64,000 nucleotides of DNA from Candidatus Magasanikbacteria bacterium RIFCSPHIGHO2_01_FULL_41_23 (lineage in GTDB: Bacteria > Patescibacteria > ABY1 > Magasanikbacterales > UBA922): positions 1 through 64,000 of the forward strand of contig MFPT01000002.1 in the NCBI GenBank assembly GCA_001782805.1, written 5' to 3'. How positions within the stretch are numbered: position 1 is the first letter of the stretch; every line of letters begins with the position of its first letter. The position numbers were made by a program, and so were the translations under genes. Below are positions 33,573 through 43,008 of the stretch, in pieces. Under the pieces are notes generated by a model that was not told the origin of the DNA, ran no database searches, and saw only the letters and a program-made list of their open reading frames with translations.

Positions 33573-34973
33573 ATGTTAAAATTTTACAATACTCTAACCA
33601 AATCATTGGAAAAATTCAAACCGCACGGTGAAATTGTTGGTTTATATACCTGCGGCCCAACGGTTTACAATTACGCGCATATTGGTAATTTGCGGACTTA
33701 TATTTTTGCGGATATTCTTCGTCGTGTTTTGGAATATAATAATTTTAAAGTTAATCACGTAATGAATATCACTGATGTCGGACATTTGACTGATGACGCT
33801 GACCAGGGCGAAGACAAAATGGAAAAAGGCGCTAAACGTGAAGGCAAAACCGCGTGGGAAGTGGCGGAGTTTTACACGAACGCGTTTTTGAACGACACGA
33901 AAAAATTAAATATTTTGCCCGCAACCATTATTTGCAAAGCAACTGATCATATTCCGGAACAAATATCTCAAGTACAAATTTTAATTGACAAAGGACTGAC
34001 CTATGAGACGAATGATGGAATTTATTTTGATACGACCAAAATTGCCGATTACGGCAAACTGGCACGTCTCAATAAACAAACATTAAAAACTGGAGCACGC
34101 GTTGCTATGGGAGAAAAAAAGAATCCGCATGACTTTGCTTTGTGGAAATTTTCTCCAAAAAATGAAAAACGTCAGATGGAGTGGTCAGCTTTTGGTCGTA
34201 ACGGTTTTCCCGGCTGGCATATCGAATGTTCGGCGATGAGCATTAAATTTTTAGGAGAACAATTTGATATTCATTGTGGCGGGATTGATCACATCCCGGT
34301 TCATCACACCAATGAAATCGCTCAGGCCGAGGCAGTTACAAACAAAAAACCTTGGGTTAATTATTGGTTGCATGGCGAGCATTTAGTAATGGACGACAAA
34401 AGCCATTCGGCAAAAGCTCAGGTTAAAATGGCCAAATCAGGTGATAATTTTATTACAGTGCAGACACTGATTGATCACGGAATAAACCCCCTCGCCTACC
34501 GTTATTTTTTATTGCAAACCCATTATCGCAAACAATTGCAATTTAGTTGGGAAGCGCTGGAAGCGGCACAAACTGGATTAAATAATTTAAAAAAAGAAAT
34601 TCAAAAATTACCGACCGCATCTGATATTGACACTGACATTGCTACCGCAACCGAGGAAGAATTTTTGCAGGCAATTAATAATGATCTTAATGTGCCGGAA
34701 GCTCTCGCGGTTTTATGGTCTCAAGTTAAAACAAAAAATATCAGCCAAAAAACTGTGGCCAAGTGGGACAGAATTCTGGCTTTGAATTTACTTTATAATT
34801 CCGAAAAAAAAATCCTAACTATTCCTCCGGAGATCCAAAAATTATTGGATGAACGCGCTCTGGCCAGAGCAGATAAAAATTGGGCTAAAAGTGACGCACT
34901 ACGTGACAAAATTCTCATTCTTGGTTTTGTGATAAAAGATACTGATCAAGGTCAAAAAATAAGTGCGAGCTGA
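33573..34973 (+). CDS. cysS: Cysteinyl-tRNA synthetase
   Basis: A 466-residue class I synthetase. HIGN at 36-39 (YNYAHIGNL); zinc ligands begin with CGPT and continue HIECSAM and HHTNEIAQ. The second signature is KMAKS (285-289) instead of KMSKS, preceded by a small insert (DDKSHSAKAQV). This is a conservative change and the enzyme should work. A -10-like TACTAT eight bases before the ATG suggests a leaderless message. Confidence 0.96.
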   Translation: MLKFYNTLTKSLEKFKPHGEIVGLYTCGPTVYNYAHIGNLRTYIFADILRRVLEYNNFKVNHVMNITDVGHLTDDADQGEDKMEKGAKREGKTAWEVAEFYTNAFLNDTKKLNILPATIICKATDHIPEQISQVQILIDKGLTYETNDGIYFDTTKIADYGKLARLNKQTLKTGARVAMGEKKNPHDFALWKFSPKNEKRQMEWSAFGRNGFPGWHIECSAMSIKFLGEQFDIHCGGIDHIPVHHTNEIAQAEAVTNKKPWVNYWLHGEHLVMDDKSHSAKAQVKMAKSGDNFITVQTLIDHGINPLAYRYFLLQTHYRKQLQFSWEALEAAQTGLNNLKKEIQKLPTASDIDTDIATATEEEFLQAINNDLNVPEALAVLWSQVKTKNISQKTVAKWDRILALNLLYNSEKKILTIPPEIQKLLDERALARADKNWAKSDALRDKILILGFVIKDTDQGQKISAS

Positions 34974-35060
34974 GATTCCGTCTTTTTTTGTTACTCTTCT
35001 GATTTTTTGATATACTGATTTTACCAAGATTATTGTTTTTTTTCTTCTGACTAAAAGACT

Positions 35061-35585
35061 ATGTCAAATCCTGTCCCAGGATCAGAACAGCGATTGCCTG
35101 ATAAAAATCGAGAGCAAAATTCCCATCAGCCGGAAAACGAAATAAAACCCGCGGATTTTTTGGTGGAAAAAGAAACGAACGAAGAACTGCAAAAAAAAAT
35201 AAAACACGAGGAGGGATTTTTGGATGATACGATTGCCAAAATGCGTGGTCTTTTGCGTTCCACCAAGCAAAAACCCGTTATAATGCCCAAAGTTCGCGAT
35301 GATATAACCTTAAAAATTGAACATATAATGGAGGCGGATTTGGGTGATGCTTTTAATGTATTAACTCCTCTCCAGCAGCAAGAATTCAAATTAAAGGGCG
35401 AACAAACTGCCAGCTTGATTCGAGAATTATTGCAGCAAACGAAAATTAAGGTAAAAAAAATTTTTGCGCTTTTAGTGGCTTGGCTTAGATTTCTTCCCGG
35501 AATTGATCGCTTTTTTTTGGAACAGGAAGCAAAAATTAAAACCGATCAAATTATTGCGTTGTCGCGCCAAAATAAAAAACTGTAG
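35061..35585 (+). CDS. Hypothetical partner of the membrane ATPase
   Basis: A 174-residue protein: a hydrophilic, charged N-terminal 60 residues, helical middle, and one weak amphipathic/hydrophobic helix near 135-150 (KIFALLVAWLRFLPGIDRFF). It ends seven bases before the ATPase gene, with which it is surely co-transcribed, so it may help assemble or regulate it. No family recognised. Confidence 0.65.
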   Translation: MSNPVPGSEQRLPDKNREQNSHQPENEIKPADFLVEKETNEELQKKIKHEEGFLDDTIAKMRGLLRSTKQKPVIMPKVRDDITLKIEHIMEADLGDAFNVLTPLQQQEFKLKGEQTASLIRELLQQTKIKVKKIFALLVAWLRFLPGIDRFFLEQEAKIKTDQIIALSRQNKKL

Positions 35586-35592
35586 CCGACTT

Positions 35593-38100
35593 ATGGAATC
35601 ATCCCAGATATTTTTGATTATTTTGCTTTATATAGGAGGAATCGGTGTTTTCACCGCTATTTTTTTTATAATTCGCTCATTTGTCCGTCCCATGTATCGC
35701 GCGCAAAAAGCATTTGACCGCGTCATTTTGCAAATCATGGTGCCCAAGGAAAAACGATCAGATAGCAGCGGACAAAGCAACGATGAACGCTTGGAGCAAA
35801 TCAAAGAAGAAATCGGCATCACGGAAACTTTATTTGCCACTTTGGCCGGACTTCGACCCGAGAGTGGTGTTGGTGCCTGGTTTCAAGGACGAAACGATCA
35901 TTTTGCTTTTGAAATGGTCGTACATGATAATTTAATTTATTTTTATTTGGCTGTTCCGCCAAAATATCAATCGTTTATTGAACAACAAATTACGGCGCAA
36001 TATCCGTACGCGCAAGTTGAACAGATTCCTGATTATAATATTTTTTTGCCCAAAAGTCAGATTGTGGGCGCGTATTTAGTGGCTAAAAAATCCAATATTC
36101 TGCCGTTTCGCACGTATAAAACCATGGATTCAGATCCTTTGGCCGCGATTTTAAATATCTTAGCAAAAATTCACGATCACAAAAGCACAGCGGCAATTCA
36201 ATATGTGATTCGGCCGGCCAAAAAAACTTGGCGCCGAAAAGGAATTCGGGTAGTTCGCGCCGTAAATAAAGGCGATTCATTTCACCACGCGCTCAAAAGA
36301 AATCACGTTTTAAAATTTTTCACCATGGTGGCTTCAACTTTGTCCGAACAATTTTTGGGAACAAAAGCTACAGAAAAAACACAGCATCAAATTTCCGCGA
36401 TGGAGCAAGAAATGCTCAAAGGAATTGAAGAAAAATTATCCAAAGGCGGACTGGAAGTGACATTGCGTGTGATTAGTGTGTCTGATGACAAAGAAATGGC
36501 CAAGCTTAATTTGGAAAATATTTTGAACGCGTTCAGTCAATATAATTTTTACCAATACGGCAATGAGTTTAGCGCGCTTTTGCCACGTCAACAGCCAACA
36601 TTAATTCGTGATTTTATTTATCGTTCATTTTTGGAACATCGCTCCTTTATTGTTAACACGCAAGAAATGACCGGATTTTGGCATTTGCCACTGCATTCCA
36701 CGGAAACACCAAATATCAAATGGCTGAGTGGCAGACGTGCGCCGCCGCCCAGTAATCTGCCGGAAACCGGTTTATTGCTGGGTCATGTGATGTATCGTGG
36801 CAGTGACACGCCGATTTATATGAAAGAACCTGATCGTCGACGGCATCTATATATTATTGGTAAATCCGGCGCGGGAAAATCGGTGTTGCTGGGAAATTTA
36901 ATCAGACAGGATATTTTGAATGGCAAAGGTGTTTGTGTGGTTGATCCGCATGGTGATTTGATTGAGGATGTTTTGTCGATTATTCCCAAAAATCGCGCGG
37001 ATGATGTGATAATTTTTGATCCTTCTGATGCGGAGCGGCCGGTGGGACTGAACATGTTGGAAGCGAAAACCGAAGATCAAAAAGATTTTGCCGTGCAGGA
37101 AATGATTTCTATTTTCTATAAATTGTTTCCGCCCGAAATGATTGGTCCAATGTTTGAGCACAATATGCGTAATGTGATGTTGACTTTAATGGGAGATATT
37201 ACTGATACGGGCACGATTATTGATATTCCTCGCATGTTCACGGATGATGCCTATGTTAAAAAATATCTTAAAAAAGTTAAGGATCCCGTGGTTCGAGCTT
37301 TTTGGGAAAAAGAAATGGCCAAAACCAGTGACTTTCATAAATCAGAAATGCTCGGCTATTTAATTTCCAAAGTCGGCCGATTTGTGGAAAACGAAATGAT
37401 GCGCAATATTATGGGCCAACAAAAGTCCGGCTTTGATTTTCGCGAAGTTATGGATCAACAAAAAATTCTCTTGGTCAATTTGGCCAAAGGTAAAACCGGT
37501 GAAGTAAACGCCAAATTATTGGGGCTGATTATTGTGGCCAAACTGCAGATGGCGGCCATGGGACGAGCGGATTTACCCGAACCGGAACGTTTGGATTTTT
37601 ATTTATACATTGATGAGTTTCAAAATTTTGTGACTGATTCAATTGCCACGATTTTGTCTGAAGCGCGTAAATATCGTTTGGATTTAACCATTGCGCATCA
37701 ATATATGGGCCAATTGGTGGATGACAAAGGTCGATCCGCCATTCGCGACGCGGTATTAGGTAATGCCGGCACGATTATGACGGGTCGAATTGGACCCGAT
37801 GACGCGGAGATTTTGGTTAAAGAATTTTCACCGATTTTTGGTGTTTATGATCTGCTCAATCCGCCGCCATTTTCGTATTACACCAAAATGTTAATTGACA
37901 ACGAAGCATCGAAGCCGTTTAATATGCTTGGCTATCCTCCGGTTCAGGGCAATCGCCAACTGGGAGAAGCCATTAAACAATTGGCGCGTCTCAAATATGG
38001 CCGAGATCGACGGATCGTGGAAGCGGAAATTATGGAGCGGACACAGTTGGGCGGCGGGGAAAATAAAGCCAAAACCGATACGATCGAAGCAACATTATAA
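35593..38100 (+). CDS. VirD4/TraG-HerA-like membrane ATPase
   Basis: An 835-residue protein: N-terminal membrane helix (FLIILLYIGGIGVFTAIFFII), a DUF8128-like domain of about 350 residues, then a type IV secretion/conjugation-type ATPase. Walker A is GKSGAGKSVLLGN (about 422-434), then VDPHGDLIEDVL and a Walker B/DEF box YLYIDEFQNF (about 670). It resembles coupling ATPases that pump DNA or protein through membranes. Other type IV secretion genes are absent, so it may serve DNA uptake, type IV pili or another CPR-specific export task. ATG 35593 is chosen, placing the helix at the N-terminus. A paralogue of the N-terminal part is at 54494-55939. Confidence 0.82.
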   Translation: MESSQIFLIILLYIGGIGVFTAIFFIIRSFVRPMYRAQKAFDRVILQIMVPKEKRSDSSGQSNDERLEQIKEEIGITETLFATLAGLRPESGVGAWFQGRNDHFAFEMVVHDNLIYFYLAVPPKYQSFIEQQITAQYPYAQVEQIPDYNIFLPKSQIVGAYLVAKKSNILPFRTYKTMDSDPLAAILNILAKIHDHKSTAAIQYVIRPAKKTWRRKGIRVVRAVNKGDSFHHALKRNHVLKFFTMVASTLSEQFLGTKATEKTQHQISAMEQEMLKGIEEKLSKGGLEVTLRVISVSDDKEMAKLNLENILNAFSQYNFYQYGNEFSALLPRQQPTLIRDFIYRSFLEHRSFIVNTQEMTGFWHLPLHSTETPNIKWLSGRRAPPPSNLPETGLLLGHVMYRGSDTPIYMKEPDRRRHLYIIGKSGAGKSVLLGNLIRQDILNGKGVCVVDPHGDLIEDVLSIIPKNRADDVIIFDPSDAERPVGLNMLEAKTEDQKDFAVQEMISIFYKLFPPEMIGPMFEHNMRNVMLTLMGDITDTGTIIDIPRMFTDDAYVKKYLKKVKDPVVRAFWEKEMAKTSDFHKSEMLGYLISKVGRFVENEMMRNIMGQQKSGFDFREVMDQQKILLVNLAKGKTGEVNAKLLGLIIVAKLQMAAMGRADLPEPERLDFYLYIDEFQNFVTDSIATILSEARKYRLDLTIAHQYMGQLVDDKGRSAIRDAVLGNAGTIMTGRIGPDDAEILVKEFSPIFGVYDLLNPPPFSYYTKMLIDNEASKPFNMLGYPPVQGNRQLGEAIKQLARLKYGRDRRIVEAEIMERTQLGGGENKAKTDTIEATL

Positions 38101-38118
38101 AAAATTAAAAAAATAAAT

Positions 38119-38688
38119 ATGGAAAACCAAAATTCCGACACAGTGCCAAAAAAATATCCTGATCCAGCCACTGTTCGCGCGCGATTACAAGTAATTAAAC
38201 GTGAAATTGAGGAATTGATAAAAACTTTTTCCGAAGCAAATCACTCTTCAATCTCAACACCTACTTCAACTTACCTGCCTTTAGCCCATGACGAAGAACT
38301 ATCTTTTTCAGAAATGAGTCGAACTTTGGAAGGCATATTTAATGGTGAAAAAATGATTGGCACGGACAATCAAGAATACCATATCCCGCCCAATTATGCC
38401 AGTAAATCAAAGCTGGTTACCGGCGACCGAATGAAATTAACCATTACTCCAACCGGTTCTTTTATCTACAAGCAAATTGGCCCGATTGAACGTCAGCGTA
38501 TTATTGGAACACTCGACTTTAATCCTGAGCACAATCGCTGGCTGGTTAAAGCGGAAAATGCGGAATATCGCGTATTAACTGCCTCAATCAGTTTTTATAA
38601 AGGCAAAATCGGCGATGGTGTGATTATTCTAGCTCCTCAAATCGGAATGAGCGAATGGGCCGCAGTTGATCATTTGATTGCCAAATAA
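38119..38688 (+). CDS. Conserved hypothetical protein
   Basis: A 189-residue soluble protein following the ATPase by 18 bases. The N-terminal 70 residues are helical and polar. The C-terminal part (YHIPPNYASKSKLVTGDRMKL to WAAVDHLIAK) looks like a compact beta-barrel of about 100 residues with a central GPIERQRIIGTL. Function unknown; its position suggests a link with the ATPase or with SWIB downstream. Confidence 0.65.
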   Translation: MENQNSDTVPKKYPDPATVRARLQVIKREIEELIKTFSEANHSSISTPTSTYLPLAHDEELSFSEMSRTLEGIFNGEKMIGTDNQEYHIPPNYASKSKLVTGDRMKLTITPTGSFIYKQIGPIERQRIIGTLDFNPEHNRWLVKAENAEYRVLTASISFYKGKIGDGVIILAPQIGMSEWAAVDHLIAK

Positions 38689-38776
38689 TCACTTTGGGCA
38701 TTATAGACTTGCGTGCTTTTTGTGCCTGTGCTACACTGAAATCAATTATTAAGTTATTTATTTAATTGGAATCTCT

Positions 38777-39043
38777 ATGCCAACTCGAAAAGTCAATCCA
38801 GCGCTCATGCAGCCATACAAGCTCTCGGCCGAGCTTTCAGCCGTAACCGGTCCGGGTCCATTGCCTCGCGGACAAGTAACCAAAAAAATTTGGGAATACA
38901 TTAAAGCCAAAGGCTTACAGGATCAAAAAAATAAACGAATGATTAATACCGACGAAAAACTAAAAGCGCTTTTTGGCGGAAAATCACAAATTATCATGTT
39001 TGAAATGGGTAAATTTTTAAATGCCCATTTGACCAAAATGTAG
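38777..39043 (+). CDS. SWIB/MDM2 domain protein
   Basis: An 88-residue protein consisting of a single SWIB/MDM2 domain: PYKLSAELSAVTG, LPRGQVTKKIWEYIKAKGLQD, and DEKLKALFGGKSQIIMFEM are the classic blocks. In eukaryotes the fold occurs in chromatin remodellers; in Chlamydiae and CPR it stands alone, sometimes linked with topoisomerase or DNA compaction. It has its own upstream promoter-like region and a 3' terminator, so it is a single-gene unit. Confidence 0.92.
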   Translation: MPTRKVNPALMQPYKLSAELSAVTGPGPLPRGQVTKKIWEYIKAKGLQDQKNKRMINTDEKLKALFGGKSQIIMFEMGKFLNAHLTKM

Positions 39044-39060
39044 TTCTTGCTTCAACAAAA

Positions 39061-39088
39061 AATCTCTCGACAACCGAGAGATTTTTTT
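39061..39088 (+). terminator. Intrinsic terminator after SWIB
   Basis: AATCTCTCG-ACAAC-CGAGAGATT followed by a run of T (39082-39088), preceded by an A-run. Confidence 0.92.
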
Positions 39089-39139
39089 ATATACTACGGA
39101 CTCGGAAGATTCGCTAAATACATCCTTAAAAAAATAAAT

Positions 39140-40696
39140 ATGGCATTGTACCACAAACATCGTCCGCAACTGTGGCAGGATATTATTGGACAAGATGTTA
39201 TTGTCACCACTATCCAAAATCAAATTAAACGGAACAAGCCGGCTCATGCCTATTTATTAAGTGGGCCACGCGGAGTAGGCAAAACCACCACGGCCAGACT
39301 CATTGCCAAAGCACTCAATTGTACTGAACGAAAAACTGAAACATCTGAACCCTGTAATCGCTGCAATTCATGCTTGGATATTACCAGAAGCGCGGCACTT
39401 GACGTGATTGAGATTGATGCGGCCAGTCACACCGGAGTTGATATGGTGCGCGAAACAATTATTGAAAGCGCGGAATTTCAGCCGACTAAATCTCAATATA
39501 AAATTTTTATTATTGACGAAGTGCACATGCTTTCCACTTCGGCTTTTAACGCGCTCTTAAAAACTTTGGAAGAGCCGCCAATTTACGCGATTTTTGTTTT
39601 GGCCACGACTGAACTTCATAAATTACCGGCCACGATTGTTTCTCGCTGTCAGCGTTATATTTTCAAAAAAATTCCGCGGGAAATAATGGCGGCGCGCTTA
39701 AAGCAAATCGCAGTGGATGAAGGAATTATTATTGCCGACGCAGTTTTGGCACGACTCATTAAAAAAAGCGAAGGCTCGGCGCGCGATGCCGTCAGTTTGC
39801 TTGACCAAATAATGGCCGTTGCCGGTGATTCAATCACCGAGGCTGATGTTCAACTACTATTACCAGCCACGTCAACGGAAAATCTGCTGGAATTTTTAAA
39901 TGCTCTGGCCAAAAATAATGTTCCAGACGGGCTTTCATTGATCAGATCACTGATGGAAAATGGTATTCATCCCACACAATTTTTGACTGATTTCATCGAA
40001 TTTACTCGTGGCGTACTTTTATTTCATTTTGATGAATCATTGGCGCAAAAAGAAATGGATATTTCCGCAACCACTCAAGAAGAAATAAAAACTATTTTGT
40101 TCCAGCTTCCACCCGATCGTTTACTTTTTATGTTGGATCGAGCTTTTAAGCGATATCAGGATTCCAAAAATGCCACGATTCCTGAATTGCCAGTGGAATT
40201 ATTTTTAATTGAATGTTGTGCCACGGAAATAAAACCAGATGAATCTTCGACTCACGTTGAATCAAAAGTAAAACCTGATTTGCCAAAAATAATTCCAGAA
40301 AAACTTCTTCAGATGGTTCCTGAAATAATTCCGGAAATTATTGAGCCCGTTAAAACAGAAAAAACACCGAATACTATAATTGATAAAAAAACAGTAGAAA
40401 ATGCGTGGACAGCATTTATGGCCAAATTAGAAACTACCGGTCCTTCATTGGTGTTTCTTTTAAAGATGGCGGAAGTGAAAGAAATAATCAATAATAGTAT
40501 TATTATTTCCGTTCGTTATAGCTTTCATTATGATAAATTAAGTGAGCTGGCTACTAAAAAGAAACTTGAGGACCAGTTGAGTGAACTGTTAAAAACAAAA
40601 ATCTTACTTAAATTTGAGGTTAATGAAAATGCGAGTACAGAAAAAACCGCCGCACTCAATGATTTGGCCGCGGCATTTGGTGGTGAAGTAATGTAA
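39140..40696 (+). CDS. dnaX: DNA polymerase III subunit gamma/tau
   Basis: A 518-residue clamp-loader ATPase. Walker A SGPRGVGKTT (41-50), zinc Cys at 60, 71, 74 and 77, Walker B FIIDEVHML and sensor 1 ATTELHKLP, then SRC arginine finger. The Pro/Glu-rich region about 360-410 (IIPEIIEP) links to a C-terminal domain. ATG 39140 gives the usual MALYHKHRP start. No clear frameshift signal for a short gamma form was seen. Confidence 0.96.
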   Translation: MALYHKHRPQLWQDIIGQDVIVTTIQNQIKRNKPAHAYLLSGPRGVGKTTTARLIAKALNCTERKTETSEPCNRCNSCLDITRSAALDVIEIDAASHTGVDMVRETIIESAEFQPTKSQYKIFIIDEVHMLSTSAFNALLKTLEEPPIYAIFVLATTELHKLPATIVSRCQRYIFKKIPREIMAARLKQIAVDEGIIIADAVLARLIKKSEGSARDAVSLLDQIMAVAGDSITEADVQLLLPATSTENLLEFLNALAKNNVPDGLSLIRSLMENGIHPTQFLTDFIEFTRGVLLFHFDESLAQKEMDISATTQEEIKTILFQLPPDRLLFMLDRAFKRYQDSKNATIPELPVELFLIECCATEIKPDESSTHVESKVKPDLPKIIPEKLLQMVPEIIPEIIEPVKTEKTPNTIIDKKTVENAWTAFMAKLETTGPSLVFLLKMAEVKEIINNSIIISVRYSFHYDKLSELATKKKLEDQLSELLKTKILLKFEVNENASTEKTAALNDLAAAFGGEVM

Positions 40697-40750
40697 TTCT
40701 GAAATTTAATTCTTGACCAATCGATATTTTAATGATAGCATTCCGCATAT

Positions 40751-40821
40751 TCCGAGATCGTCTAACGGTAGGACTTCAGGTTCTGGTCCTGACTATCGGG
40801 GTTCGAATCCCTGTCTCGGAA
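40751..40821 (+). tRNA. tRNA-Gln(CTG)
   Basis: Acceptor TCCGAGA/TCTCGGA, anticodon stem TCAGG/CCTGA around TTCTGGT, giving anticodon CTG (codon CAG). T-loop TTCGAAT. CCA is not encoded. Its 3' end touches the convergent stop codon of the next gene. Confidence 0.95.
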
Positions 40822-42009
40822 CTAAATCGGCTTCTGAATTTCAACTGTATACTTGATTGAGGCGCCATTTTCCGCAATTACTTGAATCTGGATGGTATTA
40901 AGTCCTTTTACCAACGTTTTTTCATATCCGCTACTTGCTGCCGATGCAGAAAAATCTTTATTATCAATGACCAGTCTGGCTTTGGGATCTTTTGGCGTTG
41001 CCTTAATGGTAATTTTATTTTCGGTTTCTTTTGCTCGGACTGAATAGACAAAAAGATTTGGTTTAAATGTTGGCCACAAAGTATCGTTTAAATTTTCCGT
41101 TAGAGAAGACAAATTATAATCATTATTCGGTCCGATACGCGAAACACGAACCGTATAGGTATTTACTCTCCCATCCGGAGTGAACACATATAAAGGAATA
41201 TCCGAATCGCCCGATGGAATATCAATCGTAATGCTCTTTCCGGCTTCAACCGTATAATCTTTAACTTTTACAGTCATAAATGAGTCATAAACCACGGGAG
41301 TAAAGGTAATTCGATCCTCGGAAAATTTTGTTTTTAAGGTATAATAAAAAATCGTTGGCTTAAAAGCCGGACTAAACGCGCCGGAAACATCTTCGGTCAA
41401 TGATTTAAACAAAGGAATTATTGAGCCATCAATCGCGATTGTCTCTTTATTTAAAATTTTCCGACGATTTAATTCTTGAGAAATAGTTACGTTGGTACGC
41501 TCCGCCGCACGATTAAAATTTTTAGCATCAGTGATTTTATCGGAAATGGAATATTCCCGTAGACGCTCTGGCGGTAATTGTTCATAGTAATTTCTCCAGC
41601 TCGAACCAAATAAATCAGTTAAAACTTTTTCCGTAACTATCCAACGCAACTTTGCTCCTTGGCTAACCGCATATAATTTGGGATCATTGCCAAATTTAAT
41701 GACGCGCGCTCCCGGTTTCATGGTAACCAATAATTTACTGGTAGCATTGGCGATGGTATTTTTTTCATATACCTTTACTTTGTTAAAAGAAGGATACCAG
41801 CTAAAAAATGTTTCCTGATCAGGAAATGGATAGGCAGTGGCATCGCTGGCCACAAAATAGACAGCCGCGTCTCCTTTAAACTTAAAAAGTGTCCCGGGCG
41901 CAAGGGTTTGTTTGGCTATCACAGCCGCCAAAACCACGTTGGCAATGGTTAAACTAAAAACTAAAGAAATTAATGCGATAATTTTGATAATTTTGATTAT
42001 TTTTTTCAT
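40822..42009 (-). CDS. Secreted protein with cadherin-like beta-sandwich domains
   Basis: A 395-residue exported protein. A signal peptide (IIKIIALISLVFSLTIANVVLA) is followed by two repeats of the type also seen in the DD-carboxypeptidase at 13660 (VYFVASDATAYPFPDQETFF; LYAVSQGAKLRWIVTEKVL). Two cadherin-like beta-sandwich domains follow, each with the SFxPxFKPxxxxYxxxV pattern (FSPAFKPTIFYYTL, LWPTFKPNLFVYSV). Likely a cell-surface or wall-associated binding protein. ATG 42009 (MKKII) is preferred. Upstream lies a dispersed repeat. Confidence 0.75.
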   Translation of the reverse strand: MKKIIKIIKIIALISLVFSLTIANVVLAAVIAKQTLAPGTLFKFKGDAAVYFVASDATAYPFPDQETFFSWYPSFNKVKVYEKNTIANATSKLLVTMKPGARVIKFGNDPKLYAVSQGAKLRWIVTEKVLTDLFGSSWRNYYEQLPPERLREYSISDKITDAKNFNRAAERTNVTISQELNRRKILNKETIAIDGSIIPLFKSLTEDVSGAFSPAFKPTIFYYTLKTKFSEDRITFTPVVYDSFMTVKVKDYTVEAGKSITIDIPSGDSDIPLYVFTPDGRVNTYTVRVSRIGPNNDYNLSSLTENLNDTLWPTFKPNLFVYSVRAKETENKITIKATPKDPKARLVIDNKDFSASAASSGYEKTLVKGLNTIQIQVIAENGASIKYTVEIQKPI

Positions 42010-42018
42010 ACTTCGATA

Positions 42019-42056
42019 GTTCGGCAATTCGACAAGCTCATTGTAAACAAGCTCAC
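42019..42056 (-). repeat. Intergenic copy of the GTGAGCTTGT repeat
   Basis: On the minus strand GTGAGCTTGTTTACAATGAG continues CTTGTCGAATTGCCGAAC. It matches the copy inside the Mur ligase (22359-22397) in both TGAGCTTGT units and the GTCGAAnTGnCGAAC end. It lies between the secreted protein and folD. Confidence 0.75.
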
Positions 42057-42111
42057 TACGAGTAAACTCAGTATAAATACTTCAACATAAGAATACCATG
42101 GACCTAGTTAT

Positions 42112-42140
42112 TTGTCATCTTTTGATTTTTTCGGTATGCT
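42112..42140 (+). promoter_or_regulatory. folD promoter, leaderless architecture
   Basis: TTGTCA (42112-42117), 17-base spacer and TATGCT (42135-42140). The folD ATG at 42148 would be at or next to the transcription start. Confidence 0.6.
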
Positions 42141-42147
42141 TATGGCT

Positions 42148-43008
42148 ATGAACTACTTGATAGATGGCAAAAAAATTGCGGAGGATGTATTGGCGCGAGT
42201 AACGGCGCAGGTTATCTATTTAAAAAAAAATAAGGTGACGGTCAAACTCGCGGTTCTTTTGGTTGGCGCTGATTTGCCGAGCCAAACGTATGTGAGGCGC
42301 AAAGAGCAAGCTGCCAAAAAATGTGGATTGGAATTTGAATTAATTCATTTGCCGGAAAGCATTGATAAGTCAAACATAATTTCTGAAGTACAAAAAATAC
42401 AGGCCACTGATTCTTTATCCGGTTTAATTGTGCAAATGCCTTTGCCTCAACCGTTCTATACGGCGGATGTTTTGAACGCGATACAATCTTGTTATGATGT
42501 TGATTGTTTGACCAATGAAAATTTAGGAAAATTGATGATGAATCAGGCTGATTGGTTGCCTCCAACTCCGGCCGCAGTCATGGAAATTTTGGCGGCCAAA
42601 GGCATTAGTGTTTTGGGAAAAAATGTCGTGGTCGTAGGCGTAGGCGCTCTTGTGGGCAAACCACTGGCAGTTATGCTTATGAACGCGCGTGCCAGCGTAA
42701 CCACACTAAACAGTATTTCCTCGGATTTTGCGGCTAAATGCTTGGCAGCTGATATTATTATCAGTGGCGTGGGAAAACCAAATATTATTCGCGGTAATAT
42801 GGTCAAATCCGGCGCGATTGTGATTGATACGGGCGTGTCATTTCCCAATGGTGTAATGTCAGGTGACGCAGTGGTGGAAGAAATTGCGGATCATGCGTAT
42901 GTAACGCCGACTCCGGGTGGAGTGGGACCGATTACGGTTGCCAAACTTTTGGCAAATACTGTAGCTGCCGCGGCCAAATTGCACAATATTACGTTGCCGG
43001 CAGTATGA
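42148..43008 (+). CDS. folD: Methylene-THF dehydrogenase/cyclohydrolase
   Basis: A 286-residue bifunctional enzyme converting 5,10-methylene-THF to 10-formyl-THF, the donor for fmt. Seen: SQTYVRRKEQAAKKCG with the catalytic Lys region, GLIVQMPLPQPF, NAIQSCYDVDCLTNENLG, NVVVVGVGALVGKPLAVML and YVTPTPGGVGPITVAKL. VVGVGALVG replaces the usual VVGRSxxVG, so the NADP-contacting Arg-Ser is altered. ATG 42148 fits the promoter and the family N-terminus MNYLIDGKKIA. Its stop overlaps the next start (ATGA). Confidence 0.95.
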   Translation: MNYLIDGKKIAEDVLARVTAQVIYLKKNKVTVKLAVLLVGADLPSQTYVRRKEQAAKKCGLEFELIHLPESIDKSNIISEVQKIQATDSLSGLIVQMPLPQPFYTADVLNAIQSCYDVDCLTNENLGKLMMNQADWLPPTPAAVMEILAAKGISVLGKNVVVVGVGALVGKPLAVMLMNARASVTTLNSISSDFAAKCLAADIIISGVGKPNIIRGNMVKSGAIVIDTGVSFPNGVMSGDAVVEEIADHAYVTPTPGGVGPITVAKLLANTVAAAAKLHNITLPAV

